From the NCBI GenBank assembly GCA_045634305.1, contig JAZQZZ010000048.1, forward strand, positions 1-64,000: DNA of 64,000 nt, given 5' to 3'. Position 1 is the stretch's first letter; each line of letters begins with the position of its first letter. Source of the stretch: HGM04593 sp045634305. Its GTDB lineage: Bacteria > Bacteroidota > Bacteroidia > Bacteroidales > Bacteroidaceae. The notes under the pieces were generated by a model. It was given only the letters and a program-made list of their open reading frames with translations. It did no database searches and was not told the origin of the DNA. Positions 8,921 through 18,267 of the stretch are shown here, in pieces. Position numbers and translations under genes: made by a program.

Positions 8921-8945
8921 ACAATTGTTCCACGTGGAACAATTG
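8920..8945. promoter_or_regulatory. parS-like centromere palindrome
   Basis: A perfect 26-base palindrome starts at the last base of the mnmG stop codon. Its core is TGTTCCACGTGGAACA, a fully symmetric variant of the ParB-binding parS consensus TGTTTCACGTGAAACA. It is not followed by a U-tract, so it is a poor intrinsic terminator. ParB spreading from such sites organises the origin region during segregation. parA/parB are not in the window. Confidence 0.7.
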
Positions 8946-8981
8946 TGTGAAATAAAAGTTCGAACTTAAAAAAATAGAAAT

Positions 8982-9515
8982 ATGAATAAGGAATTACTAC
9001 TTGAGAATTTGAGAAATATCCCCGATTTTCCTATTCCGGGAATACAGTTTAAAGATGTGACATCGCTCTTTAAAAAGCCTGAATGTCTTCGCGAAATGGA
9101 TAATGCCTTGTATGAGATGTATAAGGATAAAGGTATTACAAAGATTGTCGGTATTGAGTCAAGAGGTTTTGTTATGGCATCTTCACTTGCTGTTAAACTT
9201 AATGCAGGTTTTGTTCCAATCCGTAAACCTGGTAAACTTCCTGCAGAGACAATTAGTGAAACTTATGGTAAGGAATATGGCTGTGATACAATTGAAATTC
9301 ACAAGGATGCAATAGAAGAAAATGATGTAGTTCTGATTCATGATGATCTTCTCGCTACAGGTGGAACAATGCTTGCAGCATACCACCTTGTACAGAAATT
9401 GAACCCCAAAAAGATTTATATAAACTTTATTATTGAACTTGAGGGTTTGAAGGGAAGGAAAATATTCCCTGCTGATGCAGAAATAGATTGTCTGCTAACT
9501 CTGGAAGGTAAGTAA
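8982..9515 (+). CDS. apt: Adenine phosphoribosyltransferase
   Basis: A 177-residue purine-salvage enzyme joining adenine to PRPP to give AMP. The PRPP loop is DDLLATGGT (121-129), and the N-terminal IPDFPIPGIQFKDVT and FVPIRKPGKLP segments are typical of APRT. The length is normal. It begins 61 bases after mnmG, just beyond the parS-like palindrome, and its TAA overlaps the uvrC ATG by one base, implying translational coupling with uvrC. Confidence 0.96.
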   Translation: MNKELLLENLRNIPDFPIPGIQFKDVTSLFKKPECLREMDNALYEMYKDKGITKIVGIESRGFVMASSLAVKLNAGFVPIRKPGKLPAETISETYGKEYGCDTIEIHKDAIEENDVVLIHDDLLATGGTMLAAYHLVQKLNPKKIYINFIIELEGLKGRKIFPADAEIDCLLTLEGK

Positions 9516-11332
9516 TGAAAAAAGAGGATAGAGATAAAAAGGATGAGTATCTTAAAGGTATAGTCTTGAACTTACCAGACTCTCCCGGTTGTTATCAATA
9601 TCTCGATGATAATGGCAACATTATTTATGTAGGTAAGGCTAAGAACCTGAAACGTCGTGTATCCTCTTATTTTAATAAAGAACAACAAAGTCTTAAAACA
9701 AGGCTGCTTGTTGCAAAGATTGCCGACATTAAATATGTCGTTGTGAATAGTGAGGCCGATGCATTGCTTCTTGAGAATAATCTCATCAAGCAGCATAAGC
9801 CTCGCTATAATGTTTTATTGAAGGATGATAAAACGTATCCTTCAATATGTATAACAAACGAGTATTTTCCAAAACTGTTCAAGACGCGAAGAATAGAAAA
9901 AGCGAAAGGTCGTTTCTTCGGACCATACACTAATGCCGGTGCCTTACATGCATTGCTCGAACTTATAAAAAAGTTATATCCGTTGCGTACATGTAATTAT
10001 AATATAAACCCAGAAACAGTGAGACTGGGTAAATTCAAACCATGCCTTGAATATCAGATAAAGAATTGTCCGGCTCCATGTGCGGGTAAGATTTCAGCTG
10101 ATGAATATAATAGGATGATTGGTGAAATAATATCTATCCTAAAGGGTGATATTAAGGTTTTACAGGAAAATCTACTCGCTGAAATGGCTGAAAAAGCATC
10201 TCTTCTTGATTTTGAAGCAGCACAGGAAATAAAGGAAAAATACAAGCTTATAGAGAACTTCAGATTAAGAAGTGAGGTTGTCAGTTCATCAATGACAAAC
10301 CTTGATGTGTTTTCTATTGAAAGCGATGAAAAGAGTGCATTTGTCAATTTCCTGCATATCAAAAATGGTTGTATCACCCAGGCTTTCACTATAGAATATT
10401 ATAAAAAACTCGATGAAAGCGATGAAGAATTAATTTCTATTGGTATTATAGAATTGAGGGAACGTTTCAATAGTAGTGCCAAAGAAATAATACTTCCTTT
10501 TATTGTAGACTTACCCATTGAAGGTGTTACTGTCACTGTTCCTCAGAAAGGTGAAAAAGCTAGATTGTTAGCCTTATCAAAACTGAATGTAAAGCAGTAT
10601 AGGGCTGATCGTATGAAGCATGACGATAAATTGAATCCGGAACAGAAGACAACACGTTTGATTAAGGAAGTTCAGGAAGCTCTTTGTCTTGAAAAAATGC
10701 CTGTAATAATCGAGTGTTTTGATAATTCGAACGTGCAAGGAAATGATGCTGTTGCTGCATGTGTAGTATTCCGTAAACTCAAGCCAAGTAAGAAGGATTA
10801 CAGAAAGTATAATATTAAGACTGTTGTAGGCCCCGATGATTATGCTTCAATGCGTGAGGTTACTGAGCGTCGTTATACAAGGATAGTTGAAGAGGGAGGT
10901 GAATTACCTAGTCTAATATTTGCCGATGGAGGTAAAGGTCAGATAGAGGCCATACGCAGTATAACGCGCGATAAACTTGGCCTTGATATACCTGTCTTGG
11001 GATTGGTGAAGAACAGTAAGCATAAGACATCTGAGGTTATTACAGAGAATGGTGATGTTATTGGTTTGAAGCAGGGTACCATGTTGTTTCGTCTGCTGTC
11101 ACAGATACAGGATGAGGTGCATCGTTTTGCTATAACATTCCATCGCGAAAAACGCAGTAAGCGTCAGATTGCGTCTGAACTGGATAATATAAAGGGTGTA
11201 GGTGAAAAGACAAAACTTTTGCTTTTAAATCATTTCAAGAGTGTGAAGCGTATAAAAGAAGCATCCTTTGAGGAACTGGTTGCCGTAGTTGGTAAATCAA
11301 AAGCCGAAATAATATCCGATGCTCTTAAATGA
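9515..11332 (+). CDS. uvrC: Excinuclease ABC subunit C
   Basis: A 605-residue nucleotide-excision-repair nuclease that makes both incisions around a lesion handed over by UvrAB. Domains in order: GIY-YIG nuclease (about 15-95, with CYQYLDDNGNIIYVGKAK), a cysteine-rich segment (CNYNIN...CLEYQIKNCPAPC, about 165-190), a UVR motif (about 205-235), the RNase H-like second nuclease (IECFDNSNVQG, with a conserved Asp) and C-terminal helix-hairpin-helix repeats (NIKGVGEKTK). It overlaps apt by one base. Confidence 0.96.
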   Translation: MKKEDRDKKDEYLKGIVLNLPDSPGCYQYLDDNGNIIYVGKAKNLKRRVSSYFNKEQQSLKTRLLVAKIADIKYVVVNSEADALLLENNLIKQHKPRYNVLLKDDKTYPSICITNEYFPKLFKTRRIEKAKGRFFGPYTNAGALHALLELIKKLYPLRTCNYNINPETVRLGKFKPCLEYQIKNCPAPCAGKISADEYNRMIGEIISILKGDIKVLQENLLAEMAEKASLLDFEAAQEIKEKYKLIENFRLRSEVVSSSMTNLDVFSIESDEKSAFVNFLHIKNGCITQAFTIEYYKKLDESDEELISIGIIELRERFNSSAKEIILPFIVDLPIEGVTVTVPQKGEKARLLALSKLNVKQYRADRMKHDDKLNPEQKTTRLIKEVQEALCLEKMPVIIECFDNSNVQGNDAVAACVVFRKLKPSKKDYRKYNIKTVVGPDDYASMREVTERRYTRIVEEGGELPSLIFADGGKGQIEAIRSITRDKLGLDIPVLGLVKNSKHKTSEVITENGDVIGLKQGTMLFRLLSQIQDEVHRFAITFHREKRSKRQIASELDNIKGVGEKTKLLLLNHFKSVKRIKEASFEELVAVVGKSKAEIISDALK

Positions 11333-11386
11333 TAACTCTTTTTTGTGTATCTTCGCGAATGATATTTAAAATAAGCAATTACTGTA

Positions 11387-11839
11387 ATGAGAGTACTTAT
11401 ACAAAGGGTTAAAGAAGCGTCAGTAACCGTAGATAATGAGGTTATATCTTTGATACACAATGGTTTATTAGTTTTTATCGGTATAACCGACGATGATAAT
11501 CGCGAAGATATACTATGGTTGACCAAAAAGATATCCAATATACGCCTTTTTGATGATGAAAATGGAGTGATGAATCTTTCTGTTATTGAAGCCGGTGGTG
11601 ATATACTCGCTGTCAGCCAATTCACTCTTATGGCTTCTACAAAAAAAGGAAATCGTCCGTCATATATAAAGGCTGCAAAACCTGACATTTCAATACCTTT
11701 GTACGAAGAGTTCTGCAGCGAAATGGAACTTGCAGTAAACAAACCTATACAACGCGGTGTTTTTGGAGCAGATATGAAGGTGAATTTGTTGAATGATGGT
11801 CCTGTGACTATATTTATTGATTCAAAGAATAGAGAGTGA
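11387..11839 (+). CDS. dtd: D-aminoacyl-tRNA deacylase
   Basis: A 150-residue proofreading enzyme that hydrolyses D-amino acids, and glycine mischarged on tRNA-Ala, from tRNA. Family motifs are complete: MRVLIQRVKEASV at the N-terminus, SQFTLMAST with the catalytic Thr region, and FGADMKVNLLNDGPVT carrying the Gly-Pro cis-peptide motif. It lies 54 bases after uvrC. A TATCTTCG box at 11348-11355 could be a weak internal promoter. The stop codon is two bases before the next ATG. Confidence 0.95.
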   Translation: MRVLIQRVKEASVTVDNEVISLIHNGLLVFIGITDDDNREDILWLTKKISNIRLFDDENGVMNLSVIEAGGDILAVSQFTLMASTKKGNRPSYIKAAKPDISIPLYEEFCSEMELAVNKPIQRGVFGADMKVNLLNDGPVTIFIDSKNRE

Positions 11840-11841
11840 TT

Positions 11842-12174
11842 ATGACAATAGAAGAGGCACAGAAACGCGTCGATGCGTGGATAAAAGAGTATGGCGTGCG
11901 CTATTTCAATGAACTTACAAACACAGCCATTCTAGCTGAGGAGGTTGGTGAGGTTGCTCGTATTATGGCACGCAGGTATGGTGAACAATCATTCAAGGAA
12001 GGTGATAAAAGTGACCTTGATGATGAGCTTGCCGATGTGCTTTGGGTGCTTATTTGCATAGCAAACCAGACCGGTGTCGATTTGACGGCTGCGCTTGAAA
12101 AAAACTTCGATAAAAAGACTAAAAGAGATAATAAAAGACATGTAAATAACCCTAAATTAAATTCATATGAGTGA
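11842..12174 (+). CDS. MazG-like nucleotide pyrophosphohydrolase
   Basis: A 110-residue all-alpha NTP pyrophosphohydrolase. The metal-binding acidic motif is seen as NTAILAEEVGEVARIM (EExxE) paired with DELADVLWVL (ExxD). Relatives hydrolyse non-canonical or excess (d)NTPs. I start at the ATG at 11842; a GTG six bases earlier would overlap dtd. The 3' end overlaps deoC by 8 bases. Placed between dtd and deoC, it fits a housekeeping set dealing with nucleotide and tRNA quality control. Confidence 0.85.
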   Translation: MTIEEAQKRVDAWIKEYGVRYFNELTNTAILAEEVGEVARIMARRYGEQSFKEGDKSDLDDELADVLWVLICIANQTGVDLTAALEKNFDKKTKRDNKRHVNNPKLNSYE

Positions 12175-13102
12175 AAATATCAATTGTGGTTGTGGTGGAC
12201 ATCATCACCATGCCGATGAAGAAAGCAAGTATGACTTTGTAATAAGTGAATACTCTCAGTCGATGAGTGATGCAGAGGTTGCTGAGAACGTTAAGAAACT
12301 TATCGAAGAAAAGGTTGAAAAAAACAATACTCTTGAAGTAAAGAAATTGCTTTTCAACTGTATTGACCTTACTACCCTCAAGTGTACCGACAGTGAAGAG
12401 AGTGTCATGGCTTTCACTGAAAAAGTCAATGAATTCGATGACAAGTATCCCGATTTGAAAAACGTTGCAGCAATTTGTGTATATCCTAACTTTGCAAAGA
12501 TTGTCAACGATACATTACAGGTTGAGAATGTTGGTATAGCTTGTGTATCGGGTGGTTTCCCATCTTCACAGACATTCCAGGAGATTAAGGTTGCCGAGAC
12601 TGCCATGGCTATACATGATGGTGCAACTGAGATTGATATTGTACTTAGTGTAGGTAGGTTCCTTAGTGGTGATTATGAAGGTGTATGTGACGAGATACAG
12701 GAACTCAAGAGTGTTTGTGGCGACAAGCATTTGAAAGTAATTCTTGAGACAGGTGCTCTTGCAACAGCCGAGAATATCAAAAAAGCATCGATTCTATCGA
12801 TTTATTCGGGTGCCGATTTCATCAAGACATCTACTGGTAAGGAGTCACCTGCAGCAACACCTGAGGCTGCGTATGTAATGTGTCAAACTATTAAGGAGTA
12901 TTACCAGAAGACAGGTCGTAAGATTGGTTTTAAACCGGCCGGTGGAATAAATACAGTACACGATGCTTTAGTATATTATACCATAGTCAAGGAGTTGCTT
13001 GGCGAGGAATGGTTGAATAATGAGTTATTCCGTTTAGGAACAAGCCGCTTGGCAAACCTCTGTCTCAGTGAAATAGTAGGTGAAGAGGTCAAATTCTTCT
13101 GA
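12167..13102 (+). CDS. deoC: Deoxyribose-phosphate aldolase
   Basis: A 311-residue TIM-barrel class I aldolase that splits 2-deoxyribose 5-phosphate into glyceraldehyde 3-phosphate and acetaldehyde during deoxynucleoside breakdown. The Schiff-base lysine is in ADFIKTSTGK, and the second active-site lysine is in GFKPAGGI. It is longer than the 220-260 residues of many homologues because of an extra N-terminus with an unusual CGCGGHHHH cluster (residues 7-15). It overlaps the MazG-like gene by 8 bases and ends the plus-strand run. Confidence 0.94.
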   Translation: MSENINCGCGGHHHHADEESKYDFVISEYSQSMSDAEVAENVKKLIEEKVEKNNTLEVKKLLFNCIDLTTLKCTDSEESVMAFTEKVNEFDDKYPDLKNVAAICVYPNFAKIVNDTLQVENVGIACVSGGFPSSQTFQEIKVAETAMAIHDGATEIDIVLSVGRFLSGDYEGVCDEIQELKSVCGDKHLKVILETGALATAENIKKASILSIYSGADFIKTSTGKESPAATPEAAYVMCQTIKEYYQKTGRKIGFKPAGGINTVHDALVYYTIVKELLGEEWLNNELFRLGTSRLANLCLSEIVGEEVKFF

Positions 13103-13120
13103 TCAGGAGAAGTTGGTGAT

Positions 13121-13159
13121 AAACAAAAATGTCCCGTTTTAAACGGGACATTTTTGTTT
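13121..13159. terminator. Bidirectional terminator between deoC and the polyprenyl synthase gene
   Basis: A perfect inverted repeat with 19-base arms around a single T. The GC core GTCCCG/CGGGAC is flanked by A-runs on the left and T-runs on the right, so it can terminate transcription from both converging genes. Confidence 0.9.
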
Positions 13160-13168
13160 ATATAAATA

Positions 13169-14143
13169 TCATTTATCTCTGGATATCACGTAATCTATAT
13201 ATGCAATAAGTGCGTTGCGGTATTCGTCTGAAATATCCTCGGGGATGGATTCTATTGCCAGGCTACGGTAATATTCTATCTGTTTGTTCGTATACTCCAC
13301 TCCACCCTCATTCTTTGATATCTCGATCAAAGTTTCGATCTCCTTTTCATTGAGATATATACCTTTTGAAAGTTTTTCTCTGATTGGTTGCAGTAGAGGA
13401 TTTGAACTTGTGCGCAGGACATACAATGCAGGCAATGTTATTTTTCCTTCATTCATATCACTACCGGTGGGTTTTCCAATATCGTTGCTATAATAGTCAA
13501 ATATATCGTCCTTCATCTGAAAACAAAGTCCGGCATATTTTCCATAGTTGCTGAACTTTTCAAGGTATTCCTGTTTTCCGCCGGCTGTGTATACGGCGCA
13601 TGCAGTGCAGCATACAAAGAGTGAAGCTGTTTTGTAATATATTACTTTCAAGTAATTCTCTTCGCTGTATGTTCCGTTCTGCTGCAATTCAACTTGCATC
13701 ACTTCCCCATTGGGAAGGTCACGTCCCATAACTGAGATTGCATCAATGACGCGAATGTCACCAGTCTTTGCACTACAGTTTAGAGCCGTAGAGAACATGT
13801 AGTCACCGGTGAGAACTGCAACATTGTTGTTGAAACGTGCGTTGAGTGATTGACGTCCACGTCGTTTGTCACTTTCATCTATTACGTCGTCATGTAACAG
13901 ACTTGCAGTGTGCAACATTTCAACAGCCGCAGCTGCCGAGTGTGTTTTTTCGTTTACGTCACCGATACTTTTTGCTATCAACAATACCAATATTGGACGC
14001 ATCATCTTTCCTGTCGACTCTCCAAGGAATGACAATGCATCGTTCATAAGCATGACATCGCTCTTCAACAACGACTTGAAATAGTCGTTGAAATCAACGA
14101 TTTCTTGCTCAATAGGTTTTTTAATTGTTGAAAGTAAATCCAT
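13169..14143 (-). CDS. Trans-polyprenyl diphosphate synthase (octaprenyl/heptaprenyl type)
   Basis: A 324-residue head-to-tail prenyltransferase. Both aspartate-rich motifs that hold the Mg-pyrophosphate are intact: LLHDDVIDESD (first) and QMKDDIFDYYSND (second). Such enzymes build the side chain of menaquinone by adding isopentenyl diphosphate to an allylic primer; chain length cannot be read reliably from sequence. The gene is divergent from polA and convergent with deoC. A near-consensus promoter on the minus strand (TACTTTTG at 14185-14192) lies about 40 bases upstream of its ATG. Confidence 0.92.
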   Translation of the reverse strand: MDLLSTIKKPIEQEIVDFNDYFKSLLKSDVMLMNDALSFLGESTGKMMRPILVLLIAKSIGDVNEKTHSAAAAVEMLHTASLLHDDVIDESDKRRGRQSLNARFNNNVAVLTGDYMFSTALNCSAKTGDIRVIDAISVMGRDLPNGEVMQVELQQNGTYSEENYLKVIYYKTASLFVCCTACAVYTAGGKQEYLEKFSNYGKYAGLCFQMKDDIFDYYSNDIGKPTGSDMNEGKITLPALYVLRTSSNPLLQPIREKLSKGIYLNEKEIETLIEISKNEGGVEYTNKQIEYYRSLAIESIPEDISDEYRNALIAYIDYVISRDK

Positions 14144-14256
14144 ATTGGATATCCACGTTATGTGTTTAAAACATTGTTTGATTGCAAAAGTAATAAAAAA
14201 GCAAACGAAAGTGGCAAAAAATATGTATTTTTACGGACAGTTAATCTAATTTTAAA

Positions 14257-17085
14257 ATGGAAAAGTTATTTCTTCTCGATGCATATGCACTGATATACCG
14301 TGCTTACTATGCATTTATAAAGAACCCAAGAATAAATTCAAAAGGTTTCAACACATCGGCTATAATGGGGTTTATAAATACTCTCGAGGATGTATTGAAA
14401 AAAGAGAATCCCACTCATATTGGTATAGCCTTTGACCCTAAGGGGCCAACATTCCGTCACGAGGCCTATGAGCAGTATAAGGCACAGCGCGAGGAGACTC
14501 CCGAGGTTATCAGGGAGTCTGTTCCTGTTATCAAGGAGTTTATAAAGGCTTATAATATTCCAGTGTTCGAGGTTCCGGGTTATGAAGCCGACGATGTTAT
14601 TGGAACACTTGCTAAAAAGGCGGAGAAAAGGGGGATTATTACATATATGATGACCCCCGACAAGGACTACGGTCAACTTGTATCTGATACTACTTTTATC
14701 TACCGTCCAAAATATGGTGACAAGGAGTTCGAGGTGATGGGTGTTGAGAGAGTGAAAGAGAAGTTTGGTATTGAAACCACTGAGCAGGTGATTGACCTGC
14801 TTGGACTCATGGGTGACTCAAGTGACAACATCCCCGGTTGTCCCGGTGTTGGTGAAAAGACTGCACAGAAATTGATTGCCCAATTCGGCAGCATAGAAAA
14901 CATGCTTGAAAATACAACCGAACTAAAAGGTGCACTGAAGACTAAGGTCGAGGAAAACAGGGAACAGATTCTGTTCAGTAAATTTCTTGCTACCATAAAG
15001 ACTGATGTTCCAATTGAGCTCGACTTGCAAGCTCTAAAACGTGAGCAACCGAACGAAGAGGAGTTGTCACGTCTTTTCAGTTTTTATGAATTGCGTGCCT
15101 TAAAGGAGCGTGTTATTAAAAATCAACAGGCACCTTCACTTTTCGACGATGCACTCTCTGTTGCAACAACAGTATCTGCTTCAAATAAAAAAAGTGCAAA
15201 ACAAGACCCGCTTCAAGGCTCTCTCTTTGATTTTTTTACGACCGAAGATACAGGCGGTGAAAAAAAATCGAGCCATTTGACGTTAAAAGATATGCAATAT
15301 GTGTATAAACTTGTTGAAACAGAAGAAGATATAACCTTATTGGCTACTGTATTGAAAAAATACAAAACTGTGTGTTTTGACACGGAAACAACAAGTACTG
15401 TCGCTCTTGACGCAGAATTGGTGGGTGTGAGCTTTTCTGTCAATGAGAATGAGGCCTTTTATGTGACAATGCCTGTCGAGCGCGAAAAGGTAATTGCGCG
15501 TCTCGAACCGTTAAGGGAAATTTTTGAAGACGAGGAGATTGAGAAAGTTGGACAGAATATAAAATATGATATCACAGTATTAGCCAACTATGGCATAGAG
15601 GTGCGCGGAAAACTTTTCGACACCATGATAGCCCATTATGTCTTGCAACCGGAACTGTTTCACGGAATGGACTATCTTGCCGAGATTTATCTTAACTATG
15701 AAACAATAAAGATTGAGGAACTTATTGGTGAAAAGGGACGTGGTCAGAAGAATATGCGTGACATCTCCCCCACTCTTGTGTGCGACTATGCTTGTGAAGA
15801 TGCCGATGTTACCTTGAAACTGAAAAATATTTTACAGCAAGAGCTGAATAAAGAGGGTCTTGAGAATCTGTTCTATAACATAGAAATGCCACTTGTTCCT
15901 GTTCTTGCTTATATGGAGCGTAATGGTGCACGCATTGATACGGAAGCATTGAAAGAGACATCCATCCTGTTCGGTAAAAGACTTGCCGAAATAGAGGAGC
16001 ATATATACTCGCTCGCAGGCGAGCCGTTCAACATTGCATCGCCAAAGCAGGTCGGTGATATTCTTTTTGGTAAACTCAAGATTGTCGATAAGCCTAAAAA
16101 GACCAAGACCGGCCAATTTGTCACTTCTGAAGAGGTGCTTGCCCAATTGCAGAACCGTCACCCTATCGTAAAGGAAATTCTGCAATACCGAGGATTGAAG
16201 AAACTGCTCAGTACATACATTGATGCTTTGCCCGAACTTGTGAATCCCAAAACCGGAAAGATACATACATCATATAACCAGACTGTCACAGCTACAGGAC
16301 GACTAAGTTCAAGCAATCCAAACTTGCAGAACATACCTATCCGTGACGAGGATGGCAAGGAGGTGCGCAAGGCTTTTGTCCCCGATGACGGCTGTCTGTT
16401 CCTTTCGGTCGACTATTCACAGATTGAGCTGCGTATAATGGCGCACCTTAGTGGTGACAGGAATATGATTGAGGACTTCCGTGGCGGCTATGACATTCAT
16501 GCAGCAACAGCGGCAAAGGTGTATAAGAAGCCTATTGAAGAGGTTACAAAGGATGAGCGCCGTAAGGCAAAAGTGGCAAACTTTGGTATAATATACGGTA
16601 TTTCAGTATTTGGTCTTGCCGAGAGAATGAATGTTGACCGTCGCGAGGCAAAGGAACTGATCGAGAACTATTTTGCCACATACAGCGGTGTGCAGCAATA
16701 TATAGAAAACTGCAAGCAAGAGGCAAAGGAAAAAGGGTATGTAGAGACAATTTATAATCGTAAACGCTACCTGCCCGATATAAATTCGCACAATGCTGTT
16801 GTGCGTGGTTATGCCGAGCGAAATGCCGTCAACGCGCCAATCCAAGGCAGTGCTGCCGATATCATAAAGGTTGCTATGATAAACATATACAAGCGCTTCA
16901 AAGAGGCTTCTTTGAAATCTACAATGATTCTGCAGGTGCATGATGAGTTGAACTTCAACGTATATCCCGGCGAAAAGGATATTGTGCTTGGAATTGTAAC
17001 GGATGAGATGCAGAATGCCATTGCGCTCAGTGTTCCTTTGATAGCAGATTATGGTTGGGGAGCGAATTGGCTTGAGGCTCATTAA
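14257..17085 (+). CDS. polA: DNA polymerase I
   Basis: A 942-residue repair and Okazaki-fragment polymerase with all three activities. The 5'-3' flap nuclease occupies about 1-290 (YEADDVIGTLA, DLLGLMGDSSDNIPG). The 3'-5' proofreading domain spans about 345-530, with DTE (D375, E377) and the later EDADVTLKL. The polymerase spans about 560-942: motif A DYSQIELRI (D719), motif B RRKAKVANFGIIYG and motif C QVHDELN (D896, E897). Retention of the proofreading carboxylates is notable because some bacterial Pol I proteins have lost them. It ends shortly before the ychF promoter. Confidence 0.97.
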   Translation: MEKLFLLDAYALIYRAYYAFIKNPRINSKGFNTSAIMGFINTLEDVLKKENPTHIGIAFDPKGPTFRHEAYEQYKAQREETPEVIRESVPVIKEFIKAYNIPVFEVPGYEADDVIGTLAKKAEKRGIITYMMTPDKDYGQLVSDTTFIYRPKYGDKEFEVMGVERVKEKFGIETTEQVIDLLGLMGDSSDNIPGCPGVGEKTAQKLIAQFGSIENMLENTTELKGALKTKVEENREQILFSKFLATIKTDVPIELDLQALKREQPNEEELSRLFSFYELRALKERVIKNQQAPSLFDDALSVATTVSASNKKSAKQDPLQGSLFDFFTTEDTGGEKKSSHLTLKDMQYVYKLVETEEDITLLATVLKKYKTVCFDTETTSTVALDAELVGVSFSVNENEAFYVTMPVEREKVIARLEPLREIFEDEEIEKVGQNIKYDITVLANYGIEVRGKLFDTMIAHYVLQPELFHGMDYLAEIYLNYETIKIEELIGEKGRGQKNMRDISPTLVCDYACEDADVTLKLKNILQQELNKEGLENLFYNIEMPLVPVLAYMERNGARIDTEALKETSILFGKRLAEIEEHIYSLAGEPFNIASPKQVGDILFGKLKIVDKPKKTKTGQFVTSEEVLAQLQNRHPIVKEILQYRGLKKLLSTYIDALPELVNPKTGKIHTSYNQTVTATGRLSSSNPNLQNIPIRDEDGKEVRKAFVPDDGCLFLSVDYSQIELRIMAHLSGDRNMIEDFRGGYDIHAATAAKVYKKPIEEVTKDERRKAKVANFGIIYGISVFGLAERMNVDRREAKELIENYFATYSGVQQYIENCKQEAKEKGYVETIYNRKRYLPDINSHNAVVRGYAERNAVNAPIQGSAADIIKVAMINIYKRFKEASLKSTMILQVHDELNFNVYPGEKDIVLGIVTDEMQNAIALSVPLIADYGWGANWLEAH

Positions 17086-17090
17086 CCAGT

Positions 17091-17121
17091 TTTGCAGTAC
17101 CGAAATAATTCACTAACTTTG
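17091..17121 (+). promoter_or_regulatory. Consensus promoter of ychF-lgt
   Basis: TTTG (17091-17094), a 19-base spacer and TAACTTTG (17114-17121) match the Bacteroidota consensus exactly. The expected start is about 30 bases before the ychF ATG. Confidence 0.85.
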
Positions 17122-17158
17122 CATAACTTTTTAGAAACGATAAAATTCTGATATTTAT

Positions 17159-18262
17159 ATGGCTTTAAAAGCAGGTATTGTTGGTTTGCCCAACGTAGGA
17201 AAATCCACACTTTTCAACTGCCTTTCAAGCGCAAAGGCGCAGGCAGCGAACTTCCCATTCTGTACAATCGATGCCCAGTTGGGACAGATTACCGTTCCCG
17301 ATGAACGATTGAATAAATTGGCAGAGCTTGTACACCCCGACCGTATTGTCCCCGCAACTTGTGATATCGTAGATATCGCAGGTCTTGTAAAGGGTGCAAG
17401 CAAAGGCGAGGGACTCGGTAACCAGTTCCTCGGTAACATACGTGAGACCGATGCCATCATTCACGTTCTCCGTTGTTTCGACAACGAGAATATTGTGCAT
17501 GTTGACGGTTCTGTGAACCCTGTCCGCGACAAGGAAATCATTGACCTTGAGCTCCAATTCAAGGATCTTGATACCGTTGAGAATAAAATCAAACGTGTGG
17601 AGAAACAGGCGCGCGTAGGCGGCGACAAGCAGGCAAAGCTCGAGTATGATGTACTCATGAAGTTCAAAGAGGCTCTTGAAGCCGGTAAATCGGCACGTAC
17701 AGTGGTTTTTGACACTGAGGATGAGCAATTGGTTGCAAAGAATCTTTTCCTGCTTACATCAAAGCCTGTACTTTATGTGTGCAATGTCGATGATACATCG
17801 GCTGCCAATGGAAACAAGTATGTAGATGCTGTGCGCGAGGCTATCAAAGACGAGCATGCTGAACTGCTTATAATTTCAGCACAGACAGAGGCTGATATTG
17901 CAGAACTCGAGAGCTATGAAGAGAAGCAGATGTTCCTTGAGGATATGGGCTTGAAGGAGTCGGGTTGCGACCGCCTGATCAAGGCTATTTACCATCTTTT
18001 GAACCTGCAGACATATATCACAGCAGGTCCAATGGAGGTAAAAGCATGGACATTCCGTAAGGGATGGAAGGCTCCACAGTGTGCAGGTGTAATTCATACC
18101 GATTTCGAGAAGGGCTTTATCCGTGCCGAGGTTATCAAATACGAGGATTACATCAACTATGGCTCTGAGGCTGCAGTTAAGGAGGCCGGCAAGATGAGTG
18201 TAGAGGGTAAGGAGTATGTTGTGCAGGACGGTGACATCATGCACTTCCGTTTTAATGTATAA
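17159..18262 (+). CDS. ychF: Obg-family ATPase/GTPase YchF (OLA1-like)
   Basis: A 367-residue P-loop protein of the Obg family, which prefers ATP in characterised members and associates with ribosomes and stress responses. The P-loop GLPNVGKST is at 9-17, DIAGLVKGASKGEG gives switch II, and a C-terminal TGS domain (about 280-365) ends in the family-typical GKEYVVQDGDIMHFRFNV. Length is standard. It is driven by its own consensus promoter and followed after 5 bases by lgt. Confidence 0.95.
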   Translation: MALKAGIVGLPNVGKSTLFNCLSSAKAQAANFPFCTIDAQLGQITVPDERLNKLAELVHPDRIVPATCDIVDIAGLVKGASKGEGLGNQFLGNIRETDAIIHVLRCFDNENIVHVDGSVNPVRDKEIIDLELQFKDLDTVENKIKRVEKQARVGGDKQAKLEYDVLMKFKEALEAGKSARTVVFDTEDEQLVAKNLFLLTSKPVLYVCNVDDTSAANGNKYVDAVREAIKDEHAELLIISAQTEADIAELESYEEKQMFLEDMGLKESGCDRLIKAIYHLLNLQTYITAGPMEVKAWTFRKGWKAPQCAGVIHTDFEKGFIRAEVIKYEDYINYGSEAAVKEAGKMSVEGKEYVVQDGDIMHFRFNV

Positions 18263-18267
18263 CGGTT

